Below the pieces are notes generated by a model. The model saw only the letters and a list, made by a program, of their open reading frames with translations. It was not told the origin of the DNA and did no database searches. Source: Fusarium oxysporum f. sp. lycopersici 4287 (lineage: Eukaryota; Ascomycota; Sordariomycetes; Hypocreales; Nectriaceae). Taken from it: 64,000 bases of DNA. The stretch lies in contig NC_030990.1 of NCBI RefSeq assembly GCF_000149955.1, positions 62,001 to 126,000 of the forward strand, read 5' to 3'. Made by a program: the position numbers and the translations under genes. How positions within the stretch are numbered: position 1 is the stretch's first letter; each line of letters starts with the position of its first letter. This document shows, one piece after another, positions 11,963-23,630 of the stretch.

Positions 11963-12941
11963 GCTGTCGAGTGGAATGCTTCAATAAGGTGATGACGATC
12001 TTGATGATGATGATGATGTGGAGGGGATCTGGGGATATCCGATCGTCTGGGGAAACTCCTCACAGAAGAACCGTGAGATAAGGCAAGCAACCTGCAGCTA
12101 CCCCCATGTTCCTTTCTCCGTAGGCCCTATTCTTGATGTAGTTAGTCGCTGGGTCTACCAAATGGCACAGGTCATGCCCCCCGCACTCTGTCTGTTGGGT
12201 GGAGTGGCTAGCATAAAAGATAGGACTAACATGACAAATGCAATCCAGTGATTCATTTACCCAAGATACTTGGCACTGTGAGCTCTCCCCAGTGGGGATG
12301 GAAAGGCCTGAGCAACTTCATTTATTCACTTGCGAACAAGGATGATAAGAGAGTCGAGACAGAAACATACTAATAGTATATCGCATTAGTACTTGTAAAT
12401 GCCCTGAGGGCATTGAATTCTGTGTCTTTCACTGAGCTACGCTACACAAAGAGATAAAACCCAACCCCACTTGGCTTGGGTACAGCCATTCGATAGTCCC
12501 AGTCATTCGCAATAACCACTTCGTCTCCCGCGAGATAGCATGTAGTCCTTTCAATGATTGATGAGTTTCTTAAGATTGAAAGGCCGGAAAAGCAGATGAT
12601 TCTTTTTTAAAGAAGCCGGAGAATCCAATCAAAATCCTGTTCCTGTCAGAGAGCCGAGGACGCACCACTGAAATTAATCCAACCCTGGTAATGTGGTGGT
12701 ACTGTCGGAATATAAACCCGCGGAAACTGACTGTGCGCAGCTGGGTGTCTAATATCACATCCCCCCATCCATAGCCGCAATTCAATGTCTACCAAAAGGT
12801 GGCAAGCATGAAACTCGGTTATTTATCAATACAACTGACAATGGCCATTTAATAATCACAATCAAATTATCATATCTTGGTTAACATACTCTGTTGATTG
12901 TATTAGATTACCATTCTTGTAAAGGAGCAAAAGGCACCAAC
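11963..12941. promoter_or_regulatory. divergent intergenic region, regulator / FMO
   Basis: 979 bp between the divergent starts of the NirA-like regulator (11962, minus) and the monooxygenase (12942, plus). It contains a GAT trinucleotide run at about 12002-12017. I found no TGACTCA element here. Confidence 0.45.
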
Positions 12942-14839
12942 ATGTCAGCGCCTAACGTTATCATCATCGGCGGGGGGGCCGCTGCCATTGCCATGGCACA
13001 CACCCTGAAGCACAAACTTGGTTTCAACAACTTTGAGGTACCACTTTCCACAATTTCTTATTCTTTCTGGCACTAACTTTGCATGTAGATCTACGAGAAG
13101 CGCGAGGGGCTTGGAGGAACTTGGAGAGTCAATACTTACCCAGGATGGTGAGTTTGCTTCCTCTTGCTATCCTATCTTATAGCATAATGACTTATTAACT
13201 CTCATTATAGTGGCTCGGACGTTCCTATACACCTGTACTCTTTCAGCTTCAATCTCAACCCCGATTGGACTCAAGCACTTGCCGACCAAGAGGAGATTCT
13301 TCGATGTAGGTGACCTGCTCCGTTCATCCTCTTACACCTTACACCTTCCCCTGTTGTTTCAAGTTTCACACAGTAACTCATGCTGGTGCAGACATTGAGA
13401 ACACAGTGGACAAGTTCAATCTCCGCAGCCATTTCCGCTTCAAGGTCGAGTGCACTGGAGCTGAGTGGGTAGATGGATCATGGCATGTTCACTTCCGCGA
13501 CACTTACACCGGGGAAAAGTTCACGAAGCAATGCACTATCCTCCTCTCCGCGGTAGGAGGCTTTTCTATTCCTCGACAATCCAAGTTTCCAGGAATGGAT
13601 AAGTACAAGGGCAGAACCTTTCACACCGCCGAGTGGGATCACACTTTTGACTGGAGAAACAAGAAAGTGGCCGTCATTGGCAACGGCTGTAGCGCTGCGC
13701 AGGTTGTGCCGTCCATTGCACCAGGAGTAAAAAAGCTTGTTCAGTATGCCCGCAGCCCGCAATGGTACCACCCTCGACCAAACCGAGTTTTCTCTTCTTT
13801 TGAAAAGTTCTGCTTTCGTTACGTACCCTTATATCAGCGGTACCATAGGCTTGATCTCTTCCTCCAGACAGATGATCTTGCTAGTGTATACGGCCCAGAG
13901 GAGAAGCAGATCAAGAAGCGTTTGGCGACGGAAGCAGAAGCAAGAAGCTACATTCTCTCCGAGGCACCCAAGAAGTATCATCACTTTATTGTTCCCGACT
14001 TTCCTCTTGGCTGCAAGAGACGAATCTACGACCCCGGCTACCTGGCTGCTCTGCGTCGTGATAACGTAGAGCTACTGCCCGAGGGTATACAAGAGTTTAC
14101 AGAAACGGGTCTGATCAGTGAGAAGGGCAAGCCTGAAGACTTTGATGCCGTCATTCTGGCTACAGGTTTTGATGTTTCGTCTTTCTTGGCTCCTATGAAG
14201 ATCATAGGCAAGACTGGTGAGGAACTTCAGGACCAGTGGTCAAACCGACGAGGAGCCCAAGCATATATGGGAACCTTTGTGCATAACAACCCAAACTTTG
14301 CCATTTTGTAAGTCCAAATTGATACATATTCCCTGTCGATGACGAACTTTACTAATTTTCATAGGTTTGGACCAAACACGTTTCCCGCTTTCAACTCCGT
14401 CATTTACGCCATCGAGGTGCAGGTCGACTACATCACATCTGTCCTCGTCAAGCCCATCATCGACGGTTATACCCATGTCGTTGAGGTCAAACAGGATGCT
14501 GAAGAAGGCTTTATCGAGAACCTTGACCGCGTACTTGGCGAGACTGTCTTCTCAGCGGGATGTAGCAACTGGTACATCAACAAGGCAGGAAGAAACTCAG
14601 CTGCTTGGCCTGGCGAGGCCGTGACCTTCTGGAAGGCGACTTATTTTCCGACATGGAGCCACTTCATTTGGACGGGAGGCTCTAGCTTCTGGATGCTTCG
14701 CAAAGCTTGGAGGAATCTGAAGACTACTTCACCTCTTAGCTGGCTGGCTCTGATTGCTGGTACAGGGTTTGCGATGTCTCAAGGGCTTTTAGCAATTCCA
14801 GGTCCGGTTGAGAACCTTTTTCGTCCTTTGAAGGCATAA
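12942..14839 (+). CDS. FAD-dependent monooxygenase (FMO / Baeyer-Villiger type)
   Basis: A flavoprotein monooxygenase using NADPH and O2. Five exons (introns 13038-13088, 13148-13210, 13306-13391, 14308-14364) give 546 residues. The FAD Rossmann motif GGGAAAIA is near the N-terminus, then GGTWRVNTYPG. The Baeyer-Villiger fingerprint is present as YKGRTFHTAEWD, and the NADPH site as IGNGCSAAQ. Towards the C-terminus lie FGPNTFP and hydrophobic segments (SWLALIAGTGFAMSQGLLAI) that could anchor it to a membrane. It lies next to SDR and ALDH genes. Possible reactions are ketone-to-ester/lactone oxidation or N-hydroxylation; the substrate is unknown. Confidence 0.9.
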
Positions 14840-15289
14840 GCGAGGTCATGAGTGGGATTGTGGTGTATTCATTGTCCTTACATTCGTCATTGTCAGTATC
14901 TAGAAATTATAGCAATAAATTATGCATTTTCAATAGCATTAAGTAACAACATATATAAAATCGAACTTCGGCTTTCTAAATATTGCTATTTCTTGTCGCA
15001 CTGGGACAATGAAAATTTCCCAAATGACTTGCAATAAGTTCACGTTTCGTTGTCAAGTGATTTGCTTCACCTCTATTTATTATATGCCTTCCACAAGCTG
15101 TCGACGTTAGACATGTCAGAAAAAGACAATCACCAGGCCAATTAGGAAACAGCCATATGAGGGCGTTGTATGCCCTACGTGAGGCGTGAAGGTTGAACTC
15201 GACCTCTGACAAAAGTCTGGTACAAAACTAAATGAGAGGCAAATATGTAGTTGAATGTAATGGCACTCGAGTGGGTTTCTATGATCTTG
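14840..15289. other. convergent intergenic region
   Basis: 450 bp between the 3' ends of the FMO (plus) and SDR (minus). AT-rich around 14900-14990, as expected of facing terminators. No gene is seen. Confidence 0.45.
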
Positions 15290-16351
15290 CTATGAATAAA
15301 AAGCAGACAATGCTTCAGCATCTTCGAAATCTGCCTCAGCACTGAACTGAGACCACGTATCAAGAAGAGCAAGAGTATCCAAAGACTTTTGTCTCATCAC
15401 CGCCACTGCCTCTGCCCCGAGTGGAATGCGCAACGGTATCTTTGCTGCCTGGCCTGGAGTGAGGTTCTGCATCTTCCCGATGTCAACGATCTTTTCTGCT
15501 GCTCTGACAGGATCACCTGGCTGACGGCCATGTGAATCGGCCAGACTCTGAGCAAGGGAATTCTTGGCGTTGGTATAGTCTGCGATACCGCCTTGTGTGC
15601 TCAACTTTTCGTTTTTGCTCTTCTCTCCAAGGATTCCTGTCCTGAAACGACCTATGACAAAGACATGAACATTGATACCAAGTTCAGACACTTCCCTTGA
15701 CAGTGATTCGGCAGCGCCTATTGTGCTCTTTTTTAGTCCCAGCATTCATAACCGCGAGACCAAAAGCATCAAGCGCCGACTCACCTTCCAGTGCACATTT
15801 AGTCGAGGCATACAGTCCACCTGCTGCGGCACCATACCAGGCAGCAATACTTCCCATAAACATGATAGTGCCCGACTTTCGAGAACGCATAGATGGGAGG
15901 ACGGATCGAGTCATGTTCATGGCCCCAAAGAAGTTGGTCTCGAACCCTCCAAGAGTGTTTTCATGGCTGATAGTTTATGACATGAGAAATGGAAATTATT
16001 CCTGCTAGTATGAGAGACATACCTGAGTTCTTCCCATACCCCAGACTCGACGTATCCTGCGTTGTTTACCAGGATGTCAATTCGCCCGAAGAAAGAAACA
16101 GCCTCTTTGACTTTTGTGTCAAGTACATCCTGAGACGATGCCACGTCAAGAGAAAGTGTCTTGATGTGATCATGACCCTCGAACTCTTTCATTGCACTGA
16201 GCTGTCGAGCTGTAGCAATGACCTTGTCACCTCGTGCCAGAATGGCCGAGACTAGACATTTACCAAGTCCACTTGAGCAACCCGTCACGAGCCAGACTTT
16301 AGACTCTTGACTTCTTTGGGCCGTAGAAGAAACATCGCCATTGTTAATCAT
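15290..16351 (-). CDS. short-chain dehydrogenase/reductase
   Basis: A classical NAD(P)-dependent SDR of 312 residues in three exons (introns 15967-16022 and 15718-15784). The start was set at the ATG at 16351. The glycine-rich cofactor motif TGCSSGLG is followed by a basic residue context (ATARQ) that favours NADP, then NNAG, a serine in MGSIAAWYG and the catalytic YASTK. The C-terminal AAKIPLRIPLGAEAV matches fungal oxidoreductases annotated as 17-beta-HSD-like. It is divergent from the aldehyde dehydrogenase, sharing a 547-bp promoter region with a TGACATTACTCATG site and a palindrome. The substrate is unknown. Confidence 0.9.
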
Positions 16352-16898
16352 TTTCACTAAGTTAATTGCGCACTGTCAATGTGTAGGTGGGTATTAGACA
16401 TTAATGGTAAATGCCCAAAACCTCGACGATATTCGGCATGCATCAACCCCAGATATCTGTCACATCTCTGGTGTTCACGATTCAATATTGGTAAGACACA
16501 AGAATTGACCCCGCGTTCCGGAATCTAGTTCCAACGCCACGGCTGATCGTGATCAGCTAGATTTCCGGTGGCTTAGCGCCACTCCCTGACATTACTCATG
16601 CACGAGACGAGGCACATGACTAGTTCAGCTTCGGCTAGACCTGTATCCCTGATGGTGGGGATTGTCTCATTACTCAGTTCATGTTCATGCTGTGGGGATC
16701 AGAAATCCATACGACGTTGGGATTCAGCCATGCTTTGGGGATATACAAGTATGATGATTTACAAGGATAGTTGAGACTGACATTGCAGTTGACATAAATG
16801 TTTAAAAATCAGTGCTTAATCTCAAACCTGAGCTCACACTCTGATAAAACCCGCCTCTTCTCCAATTACCCTACACCCTTGACTGACAATCAATCATC
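16352..16898. promoter_or_regulatory. bidirectional promoter SDR / ALDH
   Basis: 547 bp between divergent starts. It has CTGACATTACTCATGC at 16586-16601, identical over 16 bases to the element at 18868-18883 upstream of the bZIP gene. It also has the perfect palindrome GCTGATC-GT-GATCAGC at 16542-16557 and a further ATTACTCAG near 16671. The CCCTGACA.TAC.CATG context also recurs at 8775. These are candidate operators for the bZIP and zinc-cluster regulators of the block. Confidence 0.55.
16542..16557. repeat. 16-bp palindrome in the SDR/ALDH promoter
   Basis: Arms GCTGATC and GATCAGC around GT. It lies about 190 bp upstream of the SDR start and 340 bp upstream of the ALDH start, a fitting place for a shared operator. 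Confidence 0.5.
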
Positions 16899-18686
16899 AT
16901 GCAGCTCGAGCCGCACTTGACGCAATTATTTATTAACAATAAAGTGAGAATTCCATCAAACCGTTTTACCGAGAACAGACTGACAGTTAAAAGTATGTAG
17001 ATTGTCACAGTTCCAAACAGTAAATACTTCCCAGTCTTCCATTGTACTTACAATAACTGACCAGCCACCAAGCGTCACCGTATATAATCCGGCTACGGGG
17101 GAGCTAATCAGCGATCGTATCCCTGTCGCTGGCAACGAAGACGTGGACGAAGCTGTTGCTTGCGCCAATGAGGCATTCAAGCCAAATTCGCCCTGGCGGC
17201 AAATGACACACACCGAGAGAAGGGAAATCCTGCTCAAATTCGCGGATCTACTTGAGGCCAATGAAGAGCGCCTTGCTTACCTCACTCGATTGACCCTTGG
17301 AGCTCCATACCTTCCATTTGGCAAGTCTGAGATTGGAACAGCTATCGGTTGTTTTCGCTGTAAGCTGTTCCGCGTTTCCTAGATGTATCACGGTATCAAC
17401 AGACTGATAACATAGATTACGCTGGGTGGGTGGACAAGCATGCTGGTCAGAGTTTCCCAGCAGATGATGGATTTTACAAGATAGTGCGAAACGAGCCGCT
17501 TGGAGTCGTAGCAGGGTGAAGCATAGTTCTTTACAGATGACCGGCGGGACGTAAGCTAACATGTCGCTAGCATTATCCCATGGAATGGCCCATTGGCGTC
17601 TGTTGGCCTCAAAGCAGCCCCAGCACTTGCAACTGGCAACGTCTTCATCCTGAAGCCCAGCGAAAAGACGCCTTTCATGGCCGCAGAGCTTGGAAAGCTT
17701 GTGCTTGAGGCCGGCTTCCCTCCTGGCGTTTTCCAAGTTTTGACAGGTGATGGTTCGACAGGTGCAGCTCTCGCTTCGCATATGCGCGTTGCAAAGGTAA
17801 GCTTCACAGGAAGTATCCCGACAGGAAAGATCGTGCAGGTTCTGGCAGCCCAAAGCAACTTGAAGCGGGTGACGCTGGAGCTCGGAGGAAAGAGTCCTGC
17901 TGTGGTCTTTGACGATGCGAATCTCGAGAACGCAGTCAAGTGGTGAGAACATTTGATCTGTGGCAGCAGCAGGCCCAGCTAACGAAGAAACTAGGGCTGT
18001 CAACGCACTCGTCACCAACTCTGGTCAGATTTGCTTCGCAGCGACCAGAGTCTTTGTGCAATCCAAGATTTACGACAAATTCGTAGCAGCTTACGTGGAG
18101 CGTCTCAAGGCAAAGAAGGAGGTTCTCGGTGACCCGGAGGCGCCCGGTACCGAGATAGGACCTGTCGTGGACAAAGCCCAGTACGATCGCATCATGGGTA
18201 TTATATCTTCTGCCAAGGAGAACAATGACGGAAAAGTATTGGCTGGCGGGCAACGAGTGGGTGAAAAGGCGAGTGACGTCGTTGTAGGAAGAATTGAATT
18301 GGGACCTGAGCTGACTGAAACAGGGATACTTTATCGAACCCACCGTTTTTGCCGAGACAGACAAGACATCCTTCATCTACAAGGAAGAGATCTTTGGACC
18401 AGTCGCTGTTATCAACAAGTTCGACACGGAGGAGGAAATCCTCGAGTTAGCCAACGACAGCAAGTACGGACTCATGGCCGGGGTCTTCACTCAGGATATC
18501 AGCCGGGCGCTTCGTTTGAGCTCGCTGATTGACTCTGGAGTTGTGGGCATCAACTGCATCAGCACCATCTCGTTTTCGTGTCCTTTTGGTGGTACCAAGG
18601 AAAGTGGACTTGGTCGAGAGAATGGAGAGCACGCGTTGAGAGCATATACAGAGCCAAAGACAATTCTGATCAACATGGCATATTAG
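16899..18686 (+). CDS. aldehyde dehydrogenase (NAD(P)+)
   Basis: Oxidises an aldehyde to its acid. Six exons give 500 residues: start ATG 16899, introns 16944-17010, 17360-17415, 17516-17570, 17943-17994 and 18269-18323. Motifs: IIPWNGPL, the cofactor stretch SFTGSIPTGK, the general base in LELGGKSP, the catalytic cysteine in NSGQICFAATR, and EEIFGPV / PFGGTKESGLGREN. The fifth intron begins with GC (AAG|GCGAGT), which restores GEK-GYFIEPTVF. An optional in-frame 45-nt intron (17020-17064) would remove an unusual insertion after LFINNKFQT. The short first exon (MQLEPHLTQLFINNK) is inferred from homology and splice signals. Near PDC- and ADH-type genes, it is a candidate for the acid branch of an Ehrlich-like route. 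Confidence 0.9.
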
Positions 18687-19201
18687 AGTGCGATGGGGCC
18701 AGCAGTAAACTCGTACTGTAGACTTAGCGCGTCATTGATGAGAGACAAAGTCTACAACGCGTCAGAGGGAGGGAAAAGCTTAAATCGACTAAGGGTCTTG
18801 GCTGCATTGGTTGTAGCGTGTACCTATCCTAAATCGGTTTAGACTTTACTAGTCGATTTTGTGTCGACTGACATTACTCATGCCAATCTAATCTCACAAC
18901 CATGCTTCACTCCTCTTCTCTTGTTCCCTCACTACAGTCTTGATCCCGGCAATCCGTATCACAACGCAACAATACAAGGCATCGCGGCCCAGACTCCGGC
19001 TGGATCTAACCGGTGACTCTTCGTGGAAGTTTACCCCGCACCCCGTACCCCACGGGGATCTCCGTGCTCCCACCTCGGTAGCTCCCTCAGTCAAATCCAG
19101 GATCCGTGTCTCGATCCGGGCCCGGAAACTGCAGTTTTATTTACTTTACTTGCCGTACCCTTGCCTTACTGCCTGACTGTACTATTGCATGTGAGACGAT
19201 T
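18687..19201. promoter_or_regulatory. upstream region of the bZIP gene
   Basis: 515 bp holding the ALDH 3' end and the bZIP promoter. CTGACATTACTCATGC at 18868-18883 lies about 320 bp before the bZIP start and equals the site at 16586. An open frame running upstream from the chosen ATG (from 19106) has no domain and was not used. Confidence 0.5.
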
Positions 19202-20847
19202 ATGAGTGAGTTACAGCCAGACACCGCAGCAAGGCCATCTTCCTCACGGAAGCGTTCGAGGGCTGTGTCCGATCTTACCAAGGAACAGATCCAACACAAG
19301 CGCAATGTGGATCGTAAGGCCCAGCGGGCTTTCCGTCAGCGGAATAAAGACTGTATCAATAACCTTGAGCAGCAATTCTCACAGCTTCAAGGGACATGTG
19401 CTGCATTGCGCGAAAGTTGCAGCCAGAAAGACATGCAGATCAACAACATGCGCCAGGAGAACAAATCCTTGCAAGAATGCCTGCGTCATGTCTCTGAGCT
19501 CATCACTGCAGCTTTGGACCAAATAGAGAGTAATCATGACCAAGGCCAGGAACAAGGCCAATTGCAGGCTCAGGCTAGTAAGCACATACCAGTCCATCTA
19601 CAGCGTGTCTAGCTAACTTTGGCAGCGGAAAGCGATGCCGGCCAAGCGAGCGGCGGTGAATTTCATGCACAAACGCCTCAACCACCACAAGACAATGAGA
19701 TGGACACAGCATCTGCAACTCATCAGGACGCCTCACCTCTGCGCCAAGATCCTGAAGATGTTATACTACCAGACCCAGAGGAGCATTTTGACAATGATGT
19801 CGTATCTTGTCAACCCCCACCAGCTTGCAGCGATAATGTAGCTCTCATACGAGATCAACCTCATACTACATCGAATGTCATGCGTAATGAAGACACAACC
19901 TGTCACATCTCTCCATCTGCCAATTTAGGGCTCTTGTCACCTGCTGGGAGCTACCAACACGCCACCACAGGCTCCAATATTGCCTACTGCGCCTCGCATG
20001 TAAGCTTAACTGAGTCTCACATGATAGATCAAGCAGCAGCAGGTCAATGCTTAGCATCTGGCGATATGACGGCCGGCCTCGAACATTATGCCCCGTCCAA
20101 CGGTGTATACACTATCCTACCTTCACATGGACCATCGACATGCCCGTTGGACCTGATACTTCTAGAGTTCCTTAAATCTCGCAAAGAAATGATATCCAAC
20201 AACATGGATCCTGAGTCAGTTGTTGGCCCCCGAAAACCGTCGACGCGGGCCATGGTCAATATCGAACAAGTCGATACGGTGCATCCTCTAAGTGGCATCA
20301 TGTCCCGCGTCCTATCGACGTTCCCTTCTGTAGCTTTGGCAGAGAAATTAGGTTTCTTCTATCTCATGTGCCACACGATGAAGGTTGGGATAGATTGTCT
20401 TTACCATATAACAAGACTAATTATCATAGTGGCAAATACATCCCACCAAACAGCACTACACCGATATGCCTTCATGGCTAAGACCAACTGTTACACAAAT
20501 AGCCGTGCCACATGCCGCCTGGATCGATAACATACCATGGTCAGTATACATCCCATCATGGTCATGACGAGTGAATCTCAAGCTGACCCTCCAGGCCTGG
20601 TGTTCGTGATATCCTCATAGATAACCAAGCAGAGTACCCGTTCCAGCTATTTTCAGACTACTACTCCCAGAATGTTAGTGTGAATTGGAAGTTTGACGGA
20701 CTGGATGCGATATCAGACCTGGACGGGGAGGGGGCCCTGCATTCAATATTCGAAAAGCACATTCGGGATCTCAAAAACTGGACGGTTTCTCAAGGGTTCA
20801 AGGATCGGTTTCCATTGATGGTTACAGCTATCTATTCACACCAATGA
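19202..20847 (+). CDS. bZIP transcription factor with DUF3425 domain
   Basis: 498 residues, four exons (introns 19578-19625, 20384-20429, 20540-20594). The basic region is RNVDRKAQRAFRQRNKD, followed by heptad-like leucine/hydrophobic positions (INNLEQQFSQLQ ... LRESCSQKDMQINNMRQENKSL) and a Gln-rich tail. After a Pro/Ser/Thr-rich centre comes the C-terminal DUF3425 region with PLSGIMSRVL, AEKLGFFYLMCHTMKWQIHPT, WLRPTVTQIAVPHAAWIDNIPWPGVRD and FSDYYSQNVSVNW. Yap/AP-1-like basic regions prefer TGACTCA or TTACTCA sites, and such sites stand before several genes of the block, so this protein is a reasonable candidate for their regulator (inference). Confidence 0.88.
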
Positions 20848-21091
20848 GTTAATACAACGCCAAGTCCGAGGTCAAATGATGTGATTGGCTAGTTATGTCT
20901 CAATGAATCTGGCGTGAAAACATCGCGTGATCGCGTTCTCAAGAGAAGGTTGGGGAGCGCCATTTAGATCACAGCAGCTTCACGATGTGTACATCGCAAC
21001 AACACAAGATGCAAAAGAAATCTATGAATCTAAGACCTGATGATTCTAGTATGAACCCAGTACCCCTGCATCTACTGAATATTCCCAACAC

Positions 21092-22906
21092 TCAAATCTG
21101 CTTCTCCACTTGGCGGCAGTCTCCCGAGACATCTTCTTTGCTATTTGGCTGCAGAGTGTCTGTAGCAAAAGGCTTCTGGCCTGGGATGAATCCTTCTTCC
21201 GAAAAGACATAATCGAGCTCCTCCAGAGTCTTTCCGCTCGTCTGCATCCAGTTAGTGATGGAGTTATAAGATCAAAGCATTCCCTGGACTTACCTCTGGT
21301 AGGAAAAAGAAAGTGAATGGGATGTTGAGAAGAATCATGACGCAGAACAGGAGATAGAACTTCCAACCTGCAGTGTCGATGGCATACGGTGTAACGAGAG
21401 CAATGACCTAGTATGACATCAGTATGGAGTATGGAAAGAACTTGAAAGATGTAAACTCACAAAAGTCCACAACCACTCTGAAAACGCGGCAATGGAAGAA
21501 CCAACGTGTCGCAAGTCGAGGGGAGTAATCTCTGGGGCATATAACCAAGGAATGGCGTTCCAAGACATGCCGAAAGAAATCTCGTAGATGAAGAGAAATG
21601 CAAGAGCCATCGCAGACGTTGAAGGCGTATTGACCGCGATTCCAGCCGTAAAGACAGCCATAGCAGTCAAAAGGCATACAGAACCTAGCATAAGCATGGG
21701 CCGACGTCCGACCCTGTCGAGCAAGAACATGGGAGGGAATGTGGCAAGCCAAAAGGCGATCTGGATGCATCCGGCGACAAGACTGCTTGTATCCTTTGAC
21801 AAACCAACGTTGGTCTCGAGAACGATCGTTACGTAGAAGGCAATTACGTTGATTCCCGTGAACTGTTGCCAAAATTGGATCATGAAGCAGAGAACGAGTC
21901 TGCGTGTCTTCTTGATAGGTGTCTTGTCGTTGATGAGGTCCTTGATCGAGAACTTGGTGGTCTGATGCTCAAGTCTCAAAGCTGATTCGATCTCTTGTGT
22001 GACCGAGTGTATGACAGGGTCATCCTCCTGGCAGTCGTATAACCGAGCAAGGACACCGATTGCTTCGTCGCGGAACTCATGCGAATAGAGCCATCTAGTT
22101 GATACAAGTTAGCGAGGGTGTGTATAGTATAAGAGAGCTCTTGTGAATACTAACCTCGGAGTTTCCGGGAGAAAGGGCAGAGTCGCAACGGTAACGAGGG
22201 CAAAAACATTCTGGAAAGCAATTGGAAATCTCCAAACAACCTCTCCAGTCAGATGCTTGATAGTTCCGTAGTCCAGCCAATAAGCTACAACAGTACCGAA
22301 CTGAGAAATGGGGTCAGCTACAGTCGTACAAGCATAAAGGAATCTGCTTACAATGACAATGGAAAGCTGCACTGCAACGGCTCGTCCACGATGCTTTGCA
22401 CGCGAACATTCTGAAACATAAACTGGTACGATACTCGTGTTCATGCCTGATCATGTTAGTCAAGAGGAAATGAATTGCCAGCCATATTCAGACTCACCAT
22501 TACCAACACCGGAAATCAGTCTTCCCACGATGAGTTGGGCTGCTCCGTAGGTTGCGGATTGGATGATGCCACCAGCAATCATAATGACACATCCCCAGAT
22601 GATGATCTTCCGTCGACCCCATTTGTTCCCAACCAGAGATGCCACGATGCACCCTGCCAAACACCCAATGTTGTATAACGCGACAATCAGACCGAGGAAA
22701 CTGGGGCTAGGATTGCCAATCGCATCGAGGAAACTTGGCTGCGTGACAAGACCGCCAAGAACACCCTGTAGCTCCGTAAGTACTTGATAGCTTGTAGAAG
22801 AACGATCTCGAGAACTTACCTGGTCGTATCCAAAAAGCAGGTACGCACTTCCAGCACTGAAGGTGATAGCACCTTGTAGGTACTTTCCCCGTAAGTTGCT
22901 CAACAT
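21092..22906 (-). CDS. MFS sugar-porter-type transporter
   Basis: A proton-linked sugar or polyol transporter of the major facilitator superfamily, plasma membrane. Seven exons give 497 residues; the introns are 22766-22819, 22447-22497, 22301-22351, 22095-22154, 21408-21460 and 21242-21293. Sugar-porter signatures: LFGYDQGVLGG in the first membrane segment, GNKWGRRK and GRLISGVGNG, PETPRWL at the end of the first half, DRVGRRPM in the second half and PETSGKTLEELD near the C-terminus. Twelve hydrophobic segments can be followed. It is divergent from the zinc ADH. The cargo is not predictable; sugar porters in metabolic clusters may carry quinate or other plant compounds. Confidence 0.92.
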
Positions 22907-23630
22907 CTCGACTCAGAGACCGTAGCGCGACTGTGAACAAGAGATGTTGTGTTTGCAAGCTGTCGAAATTCTCAAACAGACCTGACCTTTTGGTGTGATA
23001 TTTTCAGGAAGTTAGCTCAATAATATCCGTAAGGAGTAGGTAGAAAGATATACCCAATGCATTCACCTGAGGTTGACCCTGGCAAACCCCAGAACCCCGG
23101 ATCCCAGGACCCCGGAATCTCCAATCCCCAGGTTATGGTTGCTGACCTTAACGCGACTCCACTTAGCCGATACGTATCCCCATTGATTGAACCCCAATGG
23201 CAGCGTGACTGACTCATGTCAACTTAGTGCCTGTTAGTGTACACGAGGTAATGACTATGGCAACCCCGCACAACAATCCCAAGGTTAAGCATCGAGAGAT
23301 CTCGGGAACCAATTCCGTGGAGATACCTCTATCTCCCCTGCAACAATTTCACTAGCCTCAACTGGAGCAATGATTACCAGTCACAATTAGCACTCAAGGG
23401 GAATTGCAACGGAGGCCAGGATTGTTACCATGGACTGACTCATTTTGCTGGTCCCACTACGCGTCTGTTTGCAGTTGCAATGATGACCCGTGATATGTCA
23501 AGCCCCAATGCGATTTTTGTTATCATCACTGCGTAGCTAGCACCATAAATGAGATGCAAATTACTTTGAAAATACTTTAGTTTAAGGTAAAACCTGAATT
23601 TATTACCCCAGAGTTCTTACCTTCGTCATC
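22907..23630. promoter_or_regulatory. bidirectional promoter MFS transporter / ADH
   Basis: 724 bp between divergent starts. It contains TGACTGACTCATG (23206-23218), a second GACTGACTCA (TGACTCA at 23436-23442), a CCCC/GGGG-rich part around 23080-23130 and AATTCCGTGGAGATACC near 23317, which resembles a site near 8650. Confidence 0.5.

Noticed and set aside
17248..18018. 256-codon antisense frame over the ALDH
   Set aside because: It is a shadow of a conserved gene, crosses its introns and has no domain.
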